Assembly (NCBI RefSeq): GCF_002803065.1
Contig: NZ_NNBL01000029.1
Span: 1-64,000, forward strand
Source of the DNA: Streptomyces sp. CB01635
GTDB taxonomy: Bacteria; Actinomycetota; Actinomycetes; Streptomycetales; Streptomycetaceae
Direction: 5' to 3'
DNA length: 64,000 nt
A program made the position numbers and the translations under genes. Positions 27,943 through 37,222 of the stretch are shown in pieces (position 1 is the stretch's first letter; each line of letters opens with the position of its first letter). The notes beneath the pieces are model-generated. The model was not told the DNA's origin. It did no database searches and saw only the letters and a list, made by a program, of their open reading frames with translations.

Positions 27943-28269
27943 TCAGCCCGTGAGGCTCCAGGACAGCGTGTGGTCGGTCGCGACGAACGCCGCGAGGACC
28001 GCCAGGTCGGCGATTCCGAGCCCGAGTCCGAGCAGCGCACGGCCACGGCGGGCGGTGCCGCGCATGAGGGCGAGGCCGGCGAGCACGATGGCGATCGGGC
28101 CGAGGAAGAGGTTGAGGACGAGCAGTCCGAGCAGCCCGAGGACGAACGAGGCGACGGCCATTCCGTCGGCGTCGCGCGCACCGGTGCGGGGCTGCTCCGC
28201 AGGGGCCGTCCCGGCCACGGCGTCGGTGTGGGTGCTGGTGCCGGTAGTGGTGTCAGCGGTGATGTTCAT
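27943..28269 (-). CDS. DUF4190-type small membrane protein
   Basis: A 108-aa protein from the ATG at 28269 with AGAGGGGG upstream. A Thr-rich polar N-terminus of about 43 residues precedes the motif DGMAVASFVLGLLGLLVLNL, and two more hydrophobic stretches follow with GLGLGIADL. This is the DUF4190 arrangement, common in Actinobacteria and of unknown function. It is downstream of a 53-aa membrane protein and separated from it by four phased TGATCA sites. Confidence 0.82.
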   Translation of the reverse strand: MNITADTTTGTSTHTDAVAGTAPAEQPRTGARDADGMAVASFVLGLLGLLVLNLFLGPIAIVLAGLALMRGTARRGRALLGLGLGIADLAVLAAFVATDHTLSWSLTG

Positions 28270-28290
28270 GGTGGTACCCCCTCTTGGTTC

Positions 28291-28331
28291 AGGCGTGATC
28301 AAGCGTGATCAAGCGTGATCAAGCGTGATCA
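28291..28331 (-). repeat. Four TGATCA palindromes at exact 10-bp spacing
   Basis: Unit aagcgtgatc is repeated in tandem, three exact copies and one with a single change. This places TGATCA at 28296, 28306, 28316 and 28326, one helical turn apart. A degenerate fifth unit follows (ctgatggatca). It sits in the 72-bp gap upstream of the DUF4190 start, on the side where a promoter or operator would be. Confidence 0.85.
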
Positions 28332-28341
28332 GGCTGATGGA

Positions 28342-28503
28342 TCAGTGCTGGTGGCGTCGTCGGGCGGTCCGCTCGCGCACGGCGAAGACAACCAGCCAGA
28401 TGCCGATGACGGCGGCGGCGACGAGGGTGACGGGAAGAGGCGCGTGGGCCACGGAGCCCAGCGCGACGCCCAGCAGAAGCAGGGCGGCTACGAGGAACAG
28501 CAT
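28342..28503 (-). CDS. Small two-helix membrane protein, 53 aa
   Basis: An open frame from the ATG at 28503 with AGAGG about 6 nt upstream. The product starts MLFLVAALLLLGVALGS, has a short polar turn and a second helix (TLVAAAVIGIWLVVF), then a basic tail RERTARRRHQH. GC bias by codon position and the clean two-helix pattern argue for a real gene. It is divergent from the TetR gene and probably heads a transcript that includes the DUF4190 gene. Function unknown. Confidence 0.65.
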   Translation of the reverse strand: MLFLVAALLLLGVALGSVAHAPLPVTLVAAAVIGIWLVVFAVRERTARRRHQH

Positions 28504-28617
28504 GAGTGCCTCTCATGGTCGGGTCGGTGACGGTTGGGATTACAACCGTTCACTGACTCCTGAGTCTAGCGCGCACACGGCTTCCGAATTACAGAGAACA
28601 AGTGTTAACTGCATGGC

Positions 28618-29235
28618 ATGAGTCACACCCTCGGCATCCGGCAGGCCCAGAAGCAGAAGACCCGACAGGCGCTGCTCGACGCGGCGTTGGAGCTGCTCGA
28701 GGACCAGAGCCTGTCGAGCCTGGGGCTGCGCGAGGTCACCCGGGCCGTCGGGGTCGCGCCGACCGCGTTCTACCGGCACTTCGACTCGACGGCCGAGCTC
28801 GGCGTCGCGCTCGTCGAGGAGGCGCTCGGCAGCCTGCACGAGACGATCACCACGATGCTGACCACGACGGGCAGCAACGAGGAACGTCTGGGTCGGACAG
28901 TTGAGTTGATCGCCCGTCTGGTCCGCACGCACCCCTCCCACGTGCGCTTCATCGCGCGTGAGCGGCACGGCGGCGTCCAGCGCGTGCGGGACGCCATCGG
29001 CGGGCAGCTCACGCGGTTCGCCGAGGAGGTGGCCGAGGGCCTCGCCGCGGACCCGGTGTCCGCCGGCTGGAGCCAGGACGACCTGCGGATGCTGGCGTGG
29101 CACTACGTCGAGCACATGGTGATGACCGCGTCCGTCTTCCTGGAGACCCCGCCGGAGCGCATGGACGCGGCGATCGACGTCGCCACACGGCAGTTGCGCC
29201 TCGTCAACCTCGGCAGGGCGCACTGGCTGGACTGA
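28618..29235 (+). CDS. TetR family transcriptional regulator
   Basis: A 205-aa regulator with the N-terminal helix-turn-helix at about 15-65 (ALLDAALELL, then GLREVTRAVGVAPTAFYRHF). The remaining residues are the helical ligand-binding domain. It is divergent from the 53-aa membrane protein. TTAACT at 28605-28610 lies 7 nt from the ATG and no Shine-Dalgarno is visible, so the mRNA may be leaderless. An imperfect AACA-AG-TGTT palindrome just upstream of that -10 could be its operator. The target genes are unknown; the divergent small genes are the first guess. Confidence 0.92.
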   Translation: MSHTLGIRQAQKQKTRQALLDAALELLEDQSLSSLGLREVTRAVGVAPTAFYRHFDSTAELGVALVEEALGSLHETITTMLTTTGSNEERLGRTVELIARLVRTHPSHVRFIARERHGGVQRVRDAIGGQLTRFAEEVAEGLAADPVSAGWSQDDLRMLAWHYVEHMVMTASVFLETPPERMDAAIDVATRQLRLVNLGRAHWLD

Positions 29236-29314
29236 ACGCCGCCGGCCACAGGCCACCACCCGCCGGCGCCCGAGTCCCCGCGCCCCGGCCGGGACACGCC
29301 CTAGCCTGAAGAGC

Positions 29315-30172
29315 ATGACCGCCGACTGGAATCTCGACCGCTCCTGCGCCAGTTCGTCCGGCGACGTCGCCTGGGCCGCGCTCGGCCCGGCGGACGCGCC
29401 GCCGGTCGTCCTCGTCCACGGCACGCCCTTCTCCTCGTACGTCTGGCGCGGCCCGGCCCGCGCGCTCGCCTCCCGGCATCGCGTCTACGTATGGGATCTG
29501 CCCGGGTACGGCGCCTCGGCGAAGCACGACGGGCAGGACGTCACCCTCGCCGCCCACGCCCGCGTCCTGACCGAACTGCTCGGGCACTGGGGCCTGGACC
29601 GGCCCGGCGCCGAACCCGCCGTCGTCGCCCATGACTTCGGCGGCTGTGTCGCCCTGCGCGCCCGGCTGCTGCACGGCGCGCGCTACGAGCGGCTCGCGCT
29701 GGTCGACCCGGTGGCGCTCGCTCCATGGGGCTCCCCCACGTACCGCCATCTCGGCGCGCACGCCGACGTGTTCGCCCAGCTCCCGCCGGCCCTGCACGAG
29801 GCGCTCGTGCGCGAGTACATCAGGTCGGCGAGCCACCAGGGCCTGCCCCCGGCCACTCTCGACCGGCTGGCAGCCCCCTGGTGCACGCCGGAGGGACAGC
29901 CCGCGTTCTACCGTCAGATCGAGCAGAACGACCGGCGCTTCACCGACGAGATCCAGAGCCGGTACGGGGAGTTGGACCTGCCTGTGCTGATCTGCTGGGG
30001 CACGGAGGACACCTGGATCCCGGTCGCGCGCGGGCACGAGCTGGCGAAGCTGATCCCCGGCGCCGAACTGCGGCTGATCGAGGGCGCGGGTCATCTCGTA
30101 CAGGAAGACGCGCCGGCCGAACTGACCGGCGCTGTCACGGAGTTCCTGTGGGCGGACCGTACACGGCGGTGA
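29315..30172 (+). CDS. Alpha/beta hydrolase, haloalkane dehalogenase/epoxide hydrolase type
   Basis: A 285-aa soluble hydrolase. The oxyanion loop is VLVHGTPFSSYVW. The nucleophile is an Asp in VAHDFGGC near residue 107, which is the dehalogenase/epoxide-hydrolase pattern rather than esterase. The acid is in CWGTEDTWIP near 230 and the His in EGAGHLVQEDAP near 257. The physiological substrate is unknown. It is 80 bp downstream of the TetR gene in the same direction, and its 3' end overlaps a WYL-regulator remnant on the other strand. Confidence 0.9.
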   Translation: MTADWNLDRSCASSSGDVAWAALGPADAPPVVLVHGTPFSSYVWRGPARALASRHRVYVWDLPGYGASAKHDGQDVTLAAHARVLTELLGHWGLDRPGAEPAVVAHDFGGCVALRARLLHGARYERLALVDPVALAPWGSPTYRHLGAHADVFAQLPPALHEALVREYIRSASHQGLPPATLDRLAAPWCTPEGQPAFYRQIEQNDRRFTDEIQSRYGELDLPVLICWGTEDTWIPVARGHELAKLIPGAELRLIEGAGHLVQEDAPAELTGAVTEFLWADRTRR

Positions 30173-30437
30173 TCGTGGCGCCGCAGCGGCCGAGTTCCGC
30201 ACGGATCTCGGGCGGCTCGACGACCTGCACGTGGACGGCGAAGGAGAGGAGCGAGCGGGCCTCGTGCACCTCCCCGTAGCCGAGGTGCACGGTGATCCAC
30301 TCGCCGCGGCCGCCGTCGTCGGGCGGCGCGGTCAGCGCGTTGCCGCACAGCCGCAGGAACAGGTCGGGGTGGGTGCGCCGCACACGCGCGGTGGCCTCGA
30401 CGGCGCCGGGCCCGACCTCGACCGGACGCCGGCCTCG
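30135..30437 (-). pseudogene. C-terminal remnant of a WYL-domain regulator
   Basis: This open stretch of about 100 codons has no credible start. The translation includes RTHPDLFLRLCG, then ARSLLSFAVHVQVVEPPEIR and a closing TAVY, which resembles the C-terminal WCX part of WYL-domain transcription regulators. The HTH and WYL core are absent; upstream is an in-frame TAG at 30438-30440 and then low-quality repeat sequence. Its 3' end overlaps the hydrolase gene by 38 bp. I read it as a decayed gene fragment. Confidence 0.55.
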
Positions 30438-30491
30438 CTACGGCAACGGGCTCATCTCGACCCGACGCACGCCGCTACGGCTCCGGGCTCG
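30416..30491. repeat. Two imperfect tandem copies of a ~38-bp unit
   Basis: cctcgaccggacgcc at 30416 and tctcgacccgacgca at 30455 begin two similar units that both continue gctacgg...cgggctc. They lie at the broken 5' edge of the WYL remnant and fill the rest of the gap to the thioesterase gene. Nothing else is evident in 30440-30515. Confidence 0.5.
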
Positions 30492-30515
30492 GCCCACCCG
30501 GACCCGCCGCCCCGT

Positions 30516-31370
30516 TCAGCTCAGCTTCGCGCGCGCGAGCTGCCGGGACTGGGCCACCAGGCGGTCCTCGCTGTCCCAGACCTCGGCGTCCTCCTCCAGG
30601 AAACCGCCCGCGAGATTGCGGGTGGTGATGGAGACGCGCAGAGGGCCGGGGGCGGGGCGGCAGCGGACGTGGACGGTCAGTTCGACCGTCGGGACCCAGC
30701 CGGTCAGGCCCATCTCGAACGCGGTCGGCGGCAGCGCGTCCACCGCGAGGAGCAGGGAGAGCGGGTCCGCGTCACGCCCGTCCGCGAGGCCGAACCAGGC
30801 CCGCATCTCGCCCTTGCCGGAGGGCGAACCGATCGCCCAGCCCAGCGTGGCCGGGTCGAGCTTGAGGGCGAGCCGCTCGGTGATGGCGGAGCTGCCCTTG
30901 ATCGGCGTGGGGCCGTCCTGCGCGCCGAAGCACTGCTCGACCGGCGGGAAGTGCGGGGGCTTCGCGGTGGTACGGACGTCGTCCGGGAGCGCGTCGAGGT
31001 CACCGTAGGAGGCGAGAACGCGGATCCGCTCGACCTCGGCGCCCTCGTCGTCGTACTGGAAGAGGGAGGCCTGGCCGGTGGAGAGGGTGCGGCCGGTGCG
31101 TACGACGTCGGTCCTGATCACGGCGGGGCCGGGATGGGACGCGGTCAGGTAGTGCGCGGAGATGGTGAACGGGTCACTGTGCGGCAGCGCGTCGCCGAGG
31201 GCGCGGCCGAGCACGGCGAGCAGGTAGCCGCCGTTGACGGCGCTGATGATCGTCCAGCCGGCCGAGAGGTCGATGTCGTACACACCGGGCTCGCGCCGGG
31301 TGACCGCGGTGTCGCGGTCGAACTCGCTGTCGCCGATGACCGCCTGCGCGGCGGACGATACCTGTGCCAT
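30516..31370 (-). CDS. TesB-like acyl-CoA thioesterase family protein
   Basis: A 284-aa protein (MAQVSSAAQ start) with two hotdog folds. The first has NGGYLLAVLGRAL and FTISAHYLTASHPGPA. The second has PLSLLLAVDALPPTAFEMG and PTVELTVHVRC. This double-hotdog arrangement is that of the actinobacterial thioesterase family related to TesB, acting on acyl-CoA esters. An imperfect palindrome lies 20 bp upstream of the start. Specific substrate unknown. Confidence 0.85.
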   Translation of the reverse strand: MAQVSSAAQAVIGDSEFDRDTAVTRREPGVYDIDLSAGWTIISAVNGGYLLAVLGRALGDALPHSDPFTISAHYLTASHPGPAVIRTDVVRTGRTLSTGQASLFQYDDEGAEVERIRVLASYGDLDALPDDVRTTAKPPHFPPVEQCFGAQDGPTPIKGSSAITERLALKLDPATLGWAIGSPSGKGEMRAWFGLADGRDADPLSLLLAVDALPPTAFEMGLTGWVPTVELTVHVRCRPAPGPLRVSITTRNLAGGFLEEDAEVWDSEDRLVAQSRQLARAKLS

Positions 31371-31389
31371 GCAGGTACGGTACAACAGG

Positions 31390-31409
31390 AAACTACTAAG
31401 CGGTAGCTT
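31390..31409 (-). promoter_or_regulatory. Candidate operator upstream of thioesterase
   Basis: AAACTAC at 31390-31396 and GTAGCTT at 31403-31409 are inverted repeats matching at six of seven positions around a TAAGCG centre. It sits 20-39 bp before the thioesterase ATG, where it would cover the -10 region. A TetR- or MarR-type binding site is plausible. Confidence 0.4.
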
Positions 31410-31436
31410 TTGCTTCGAAGCACATAACAGCCCAGG

Positions 31437-32108
31437 TCAGGGCGTCTCCTCCGGCACCTCCGTCGCCGACGACCTGCGGTGCCAGGCCCGCGGCGCCCGC
31501 CAGTGGTAGCGCATCGCGAGCAGCCGCAGCACGAACGCCGTGATGACCGCGGCGCCGCTGCTGAACGCGGACAGCACGTCGAAGCGGATGCACAGGACGA
31601 TGATCGTCGACCCGACGATCGCCGGCACCGCGTACAGGTCGCGGTCCCAGCGGACCAGGGACGGGACCTCGTTGGCGATGATGTCGCGCAGCACACCGCC
31701 GCCCACGGCGGTCGTGAGGCCGAGCGCCGCGGAGGCCGTGAGCCCGAGCCCGTAGTCGTACGCCTTGACCGTGCCGGTGACGCAGAACAGGCCGAGGCCG
31801 GCCGCGTCGAAGATGTTCACCGCGACCTGGGTGCGCTCCACCTCGGGGTGCAGGAAGAACACGAGGCCGGCGGCGACCAGCGGGGTCAGGAAGTAACCGA
31901 GGTCGGTGAACGCGGCCGGCGGGACGGCGCCGATGATCACGTCGCGGAACAGCCCCCCGCCCAGCGCGGTGACCTCGGCGAGAACGGCGATGCCGAAGAC
32001 ATCGAAGTTCTTGCGGACCGCGAGGAGAGCGCCGGAGATCGCGAAGACGAAGATCCCGATGAGGTCCAGCCAATGCTGGACGGAGGGGGTGAAGAGTTCC
32101 AGAAGCAC
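31437..32108 (-). CDS. TRIC-type cation channel family membrane protein (UPF0126)
   Basis: A 223-aa protein of six to seven helices formed by an internal duplication. Each half has the family signature, GGGLFRDVIIG near residue 52 and GGGVLRDIIAN near 137. Bacterial TRIC proteins form trimeric K+ or cation-permeable channels; YicG-type annotation is also used. A basic polar tail of about 25 residues ends the protein. It lies 66 bp upstream of the thioesterase gene in the same direction. Confidence 0.92.
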   Translation of the reverse strand: MLLELFTPSVQHWLDLIGIFVFAISGALLAVRKNFDVFGIAVLAEVTALGGGLFRDVIIGAVPPAAFTDLGYFLTPLVAAGLVFFLHPEVERTQVAVNIFDAAGLGLFCVTGTVKAYDYGLGLTASAALGLTTAVGGGVLRDIIANEVPSLVRWDRDLYAVPAIVGSTIIVLCIRFDVLSAFSSGAAVITAFVLRLLAMRYHWRAPRAWHRRSSATEVPEETP

Positions 32109-32161
32109 CCGACATTGTTACGCACTGCCGGGTGCCCCCCGAGCCAGGTGTGACGCGTGGC

Positions 32162-33556
32162 CTACAGCGCGGGCTTGCCCTTCGTGTAGAGCCACGTCTG
32201 GAAGAGCCCGTCGAGGTCCTGCCCGGAGACCTTCTCGGCGAGGCGGATGAAGTCGGCGGTCTGCGCGTTGCCGTAGCGGTGTGTGGAGGTCCAGGTGCGA
32301 AGGAGCTTGAAGAAGTCCCTGTCGCCGATGCGCTCGCGAAGGACCTGGAGTGTCATCGCGCCGCGGTTGTAGACGGCGCTGTTGAACATGGTGTCGCGCT
32401 GCGGGTCGGCGATGACGCTCTGCCAGAAGGACGAGGTGGCGGGGACGGAGTTGTAGGCGGCGAGGAAGGAGTCGTGGGCGGTGGTACGCCCCTTGTGCTC
32501 GTTCCACAGCCAGGGCCCGTAGCTCGCGAAGCCCTCGTTGAGCCAGATGTCCTTCCACTGGCGCACCGAGACGGAGTCGCCGAACCACTGGTGGGCCAGC
32601 TCGTGCACGATCGTGCCCTCGGAGCGGACTGCGGAGTAGCTCGGCTTGGACTGGGTCTCCAGTGAGAAGCCCGCCTCCGGCATGTCGTCGACGACGGCGC
32701 CGGTCTCCTCGAACGGGTAGGGGCCGAACACCTGCGACCAGTAGTCGGTGACCTCGGCCGTGACGCCGTACACATCGACGTTGTTGCTGTTCTTCAGGAC
32801 CGGGTCGATGGCTACGTAGATCGGAATGCCCGAAGGGGTCCTGCCGGTCTTGACGTCGAACTTCCCTATGGAGGCGGTCGCGAGGTAGGTCGCCATCGGC
32901 CGTGACTCGCGCCAGTGGTGCACGGTCTGCCCGCCCCGGACGTCGTACGTGTCGACGAGCCGGCCGTTGGAGACACCCGTCAGGCCCTTGGGCGCCTTGA
33001 TGCGGATGTCGTACGTCGCCTTGTCGGAGGGGTGGTCGCTGGAGGGGAACCAGGTGGAGGCGGCGTTGGGTTCGCAGGCGACGAAGACGCCGTCGTCGGT
33101 CTTCATCCAGCCGTAGTCGGAGCCGAAGACGATGGGGCCGTTGAGCGCCTCCGGGACGCCGCCGTAGGTGACCGTGACGGAGAAGGTGCGGTGGTCGCGG
33201 ATCGCGTCGCGCGGGGTGACGCGGATCTCGTCGCCGGAGCGCGTGAAGTGGGCGCGTCTGCCGTTCACTTCGACCGAGGTGACGGTCAGCTTCTGGAGGT
33301 CCAGGTCGAAGGAGGAGAGGTTCTGGGTGGCGCGCGCGGTGACGGTGGTGACGCCGTCGAGGCGGTCGGTCGCGGGGTCGTAGGCCACGTTCAGGTCGTA
33401 GTGGGTGGCGTCGAAGCCGCCGTTGCCGAGCTGCGGGAAGTACGGGTCGCCTATGCCGTCCGAGCCGGGGGTGGGGGCCGGGGCCGCGGCGATCAGACAG
33501 AACGAGGCGGCCGCTGTCGCGACTGCCGCCAGACGTGCCGAACGGGAGAGTGCCAT
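32162..33556 (-). CDS. Secreted M1 family metallopeptidase
   Basis: 464 aa from the ATG at 33556. A Sec signal peptide spans about 1-28, with cleavage likely after AAA. The N-terminal beta domain (about 35-230) is followed by the thermolysin-like catalytic domain with zinc motif HELAHQWFGD near 317 and the third ligand in WLNEGFASY. Family members trim amino-terminal residues from peptides. It lacks the long C-terminal helical domain of aminopeptidase N, so it is a compact exported form. Confidence 0.93.
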   Translation of the reverse strand: MALSRSARLAAVATAAASFCLIAAAPAPTPGSDGIGDPYFPQLGNGGFDATHYDLNVAYDPATDRLDGVTTVTARATQNLSSFDLDLQKLTVTSVEVNGRRAHFTRSGDEIRVTPRDAIRDHRTFSVTVTYGGVPEALNGPIVFGSDYGWMKTDDGVFVACEPNAASTWFPSSDHPSDKATYDIRIKAPKGLTGVSNGRLVDTYDVRGGQTVHHWRESRPMATYLATASIGKFDVKTGRTPSGIPIYVAIDPVLKNSNNVDVYGVTAEVTDYWSQVFGPYPFEETGAVVDDMPEAGFSLETQSKPSYSAVRSEGTIVHELAHQWFGDSVSVRQWKDIWLNEGFASYGPWLWNEHKGRTTAHDSFLAAYNSVPATSSFWQSVIADPQRDTMFNSAVYNRGAMTLQVLRERIGDRDFFKLLRTWTSTHRYGNAQTADFIRLAEKVSGQDLDGLFQTWLYTKGKPAL

Positions 33557-33651
33557 GAGTCGTCCCTTCGCGCGTGTTCCGATGTAACGGACACGCAGAC
33601 TCTGCACTCTCCCGTCAGGGCGTGTACATGACCTGCTCGGTCAAATCCCCG

Positions 33652-35045
<1,394 letters not shown>

Positions 35046-35049
<4 letters not shown>

Positions 35050-36146
35050 AGCTTCGGCGCAATCTCTTCGGTCCAGATCCGCGTACGGTCCTCCGGGCTG
35101 AGGTGGCAGGCGGAGAAGTGGTCGCTGCCGACCTCGTGCAGCTCGGGCCGCTGGGTGCGGGTGATGCCGCCCTTGGGCAGGTCCGCGTACGGGCAGCGCG
35201 GGTGGAAGGCGCAGCCCGAGGGGACGTTGATGAGGGACGGCGGCTGGCCCTTGACGGGGATGAGCCGCTCGGTCTGCTCACGGTCGATGCGCGGCATCGA
35301 TCCGAGCAGGCCCCAGGTGTACGGGTGCTGCGGCTCGGCGAAGATCTTGTCGACGGGACCGCGCTCGACGCAGCGACCGCCGTACATGACCAGGACCTGG
35401 TCGGCGATCTCGGCGACGACACCCAGGTCGTGGGTGATGAGGACGACCGCGGACTCGAACTCCTTCTGCAGATCCCTGATCAGGTCGAGGATCTGCGCCT
35501 GGACGGTGACGTCGAGGGCGGTGGTCGGCTCGTCCGCGATGAGCAGCTGCGGGTTGTTCGCCAGCGACATCGCGATCATCGCGCGCTGGCGCATACCGCC
35601 GGAGAACTCGTGCGGGTAGCTGTCGACGCGCTTGGCCGGCTCGGGGATGCCCACGCGGTCGAGCAGTTCGACGGCCCGCTTGCGGGCGGTCTTCTTGTTC
35701 ACGTCGTTGTGGACGCGGTACGCCTCCACGATCTGGTTGCCGACCGTGTAGTACGGGTGCATCGCGGACAGCGGATCCTGGAAGATCATCGCCATCTCGC
35801 GGCCGCGGAGCCGTCGGACGTCGTCCGGTGCGGCCTCGATCAGCTCCTTGCCGTCGAGCCAGATCTCGCCGGACATCTTCACGTTCTTGCCGCGCGCGCC
35901 GAGCCGGTGCAGGCCCATGATCGCCAGCGAGGTCACGGACTTGCCGGACCCGGACTCGCCCACGATGGACAGGGTCTGGCCCTTCTCCAGCTTGAAGCTG
36001 AGCCCGTCGACGGACTTGACCAGGCCGTCGTCGGTCGGGAAGTGCACCTTGAGGTCGCGCACTTCGAGGAAGGCGGTCGGGGGCTTGGCCGGGCCCGCGG
36101 CCACCGGCTCGCCCACGGCGGCACCGGTTTTGGACAGTTCGGTCAC
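35046..36146 (-). CDS. Oligopeptide ABC importer ATPase (OppD/DppD type)
   Basis: A 366-aa ATPase with Walker A GESGSGKSV near residue 64, signature FSGGMRQRAMIA near 178 and Walker B LLIADEPTTALD near 198. The OppD-type C-terminal region has SGCAFHPRCPYA. It pairs with the OppF-type subunit to drive peptide uptake. It overlaps both neighbours by 4 bp (ATGA type), so the permease and two ATPases are translated as a block. Confidence 0.95.
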
Positions 36147-37150
36147 GAGAGCCTCACCCGCGGGTCGGCGGCGGCGTAGAGAAGGTCCACCAGGAGATTG
36201 CAGAACACGACGAAGAACGCGGCGAGCAGCGTCACGCCGAGGACCTTGGGCAGGTCGTTGTCGGTGATGCCCTGGACGGCGTACTCACCGATGCCGTGCA
36301 AGGAGAACACGTTCTCGGTGATCACGGCGCCGCCGAGCAGCAGACCGACGTCCATACCGAACACGGTGATGATCGGGGTCAGTGCGGCACGCAGGCCGTG
36401 CCGGCCCACCACGGTGCGCTCGCGCAGACCCTTGGCACGCGCGGTGCGGATGTAGTCCTCGTTCATCGTCTCCAGCATGCCCGAGCGGGTCAGCCGGGCG
36501 TAGATCGCGGAGTACAGCAGAGCGAGTGAACACCAGGCAGGGAAGAGGGTGTTGGCCCACTGTGCCGGGTTCTCCGTGAGCGGTACGTAGGTACGCCCGA
36601 AGATCGGGATCTGGTAGGTGAAGACCAGGAGCGCCAGCTGGCCCGTGAAGAAGATCGGCAGCGAGACACCGGCGAGGGCGACACCCATGAACGCGCGGTC
36701 GAAGAACGATCCGGGCTTGAGCGCCGAGATCACACCCACCGTGACACCGGACAGCAGCCAGATGACCGCGGCACCGGCGGCCAGGGACAAGGTGATGGGC
36801 AGCCGGTCGGTCAGCTCGGGCCACACCGCGACGTGGTTCTTGAAGGAGTAGCCGAAGCACGGCGCGTTGCAGTGCACCGTGGTGGGGCCGAGGTCATAGG
36901 TGGACCCCGCGAAGATCCCCTTGATGAAGTGCCAGTACTGGAGGTAAACGGGCTCGTCCAGGCCGAGGTTGTGCTTGACCGCCGCGATGTCCGCGGCCGA
37001 GGGACTCTTGCCGATGTACTGCTGCGCGAGCTGGTCGGCGGTCTGGCCGGCCATTCTCGGCAGCAGGAAAAAGATGCCAAACGTGACCGCGGTGACGACC
37101 AGCAACAGGATCACTGCCGCGATCAGCCGGCGGATGATGTACGAGATCAC
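36143..37150 (-). CDS. Oligopeptide ABC importer permease (OppB/DppB type)
   Basis: A 335-aa permease with six helices; the first is at the N-terminus (YIIRRLIAAVILLLVVTAVTF). The EAA loop, which contacts the ATPases, is DYIRTARAKGLRERTVVGRHGLR in outline near residue 230. The periplasmic loop between helices 1 and 2 contains Cys residues (HCNAPCFGY). It overlaps the OppD-type gene by 4 bp. A 12-bp stem-loop separates it from the binding-protein gene. Confidence 0.95.
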   Translation of the reverse strand: MISYIIRRLIAAVILLLVVTAVTFGIFFLLPRMAGQTADQLAQQYIGKSPSAADIAAVKHNLGLDEPVYLQYWHFIKGIFAGSTYDLGPTTVHCNAPCFGYSFKNHVAVWPELTDRLPITLSLAAGAAVIWLLSGVTVGVISALKPGSFFDRAFMGVALAGVSLPIFFTGQLALLVFTYQIPIFGRTYVPLTENPAQWANTLFPAWCSLALLYSAIYARLTRSGMLETMNEDYIRTARAKGLRERTVVGRHGLRAALTPIITVFGMDVGLLLGGAVITENVFSLHGIGEYAVQGITDNDLPKVLGVTLLAAFFVVFCNLLVDLLYAAADPRVRLS

Positions 37151-37162
37151 GGGGACCGGCGC

Positions 37163-37196
37163 TGGTGCCCGCGGACCGTGCGGCCCGCGGGCACCA
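37163..37196 (-). terminator. Intergenic 12-bp stem-loop in the peptide importer operon
   Basis: TGGTGCCCGCGG at 37163-37174 and CCGCGGGCACCA at 37185-37196 are perfect complements with a 10-nt loop. It lies between the binding-protein stop and the OppB start. Such hairpins often stabilise the upstream message or attenuate read-through, so the binding protein is made in excess. Confidence 0.7.
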
Positions 37197-37222
37197 ATGC
37201 CTTCACCTGCCTTCCGGGGCTG

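Noticed and set aside
28600..28612. TetR operator in the 53-aa/TetR gap
   Set aside because: The AACA-AG-TGTT symmetry is only four bases per arm, too weak to list as a site.
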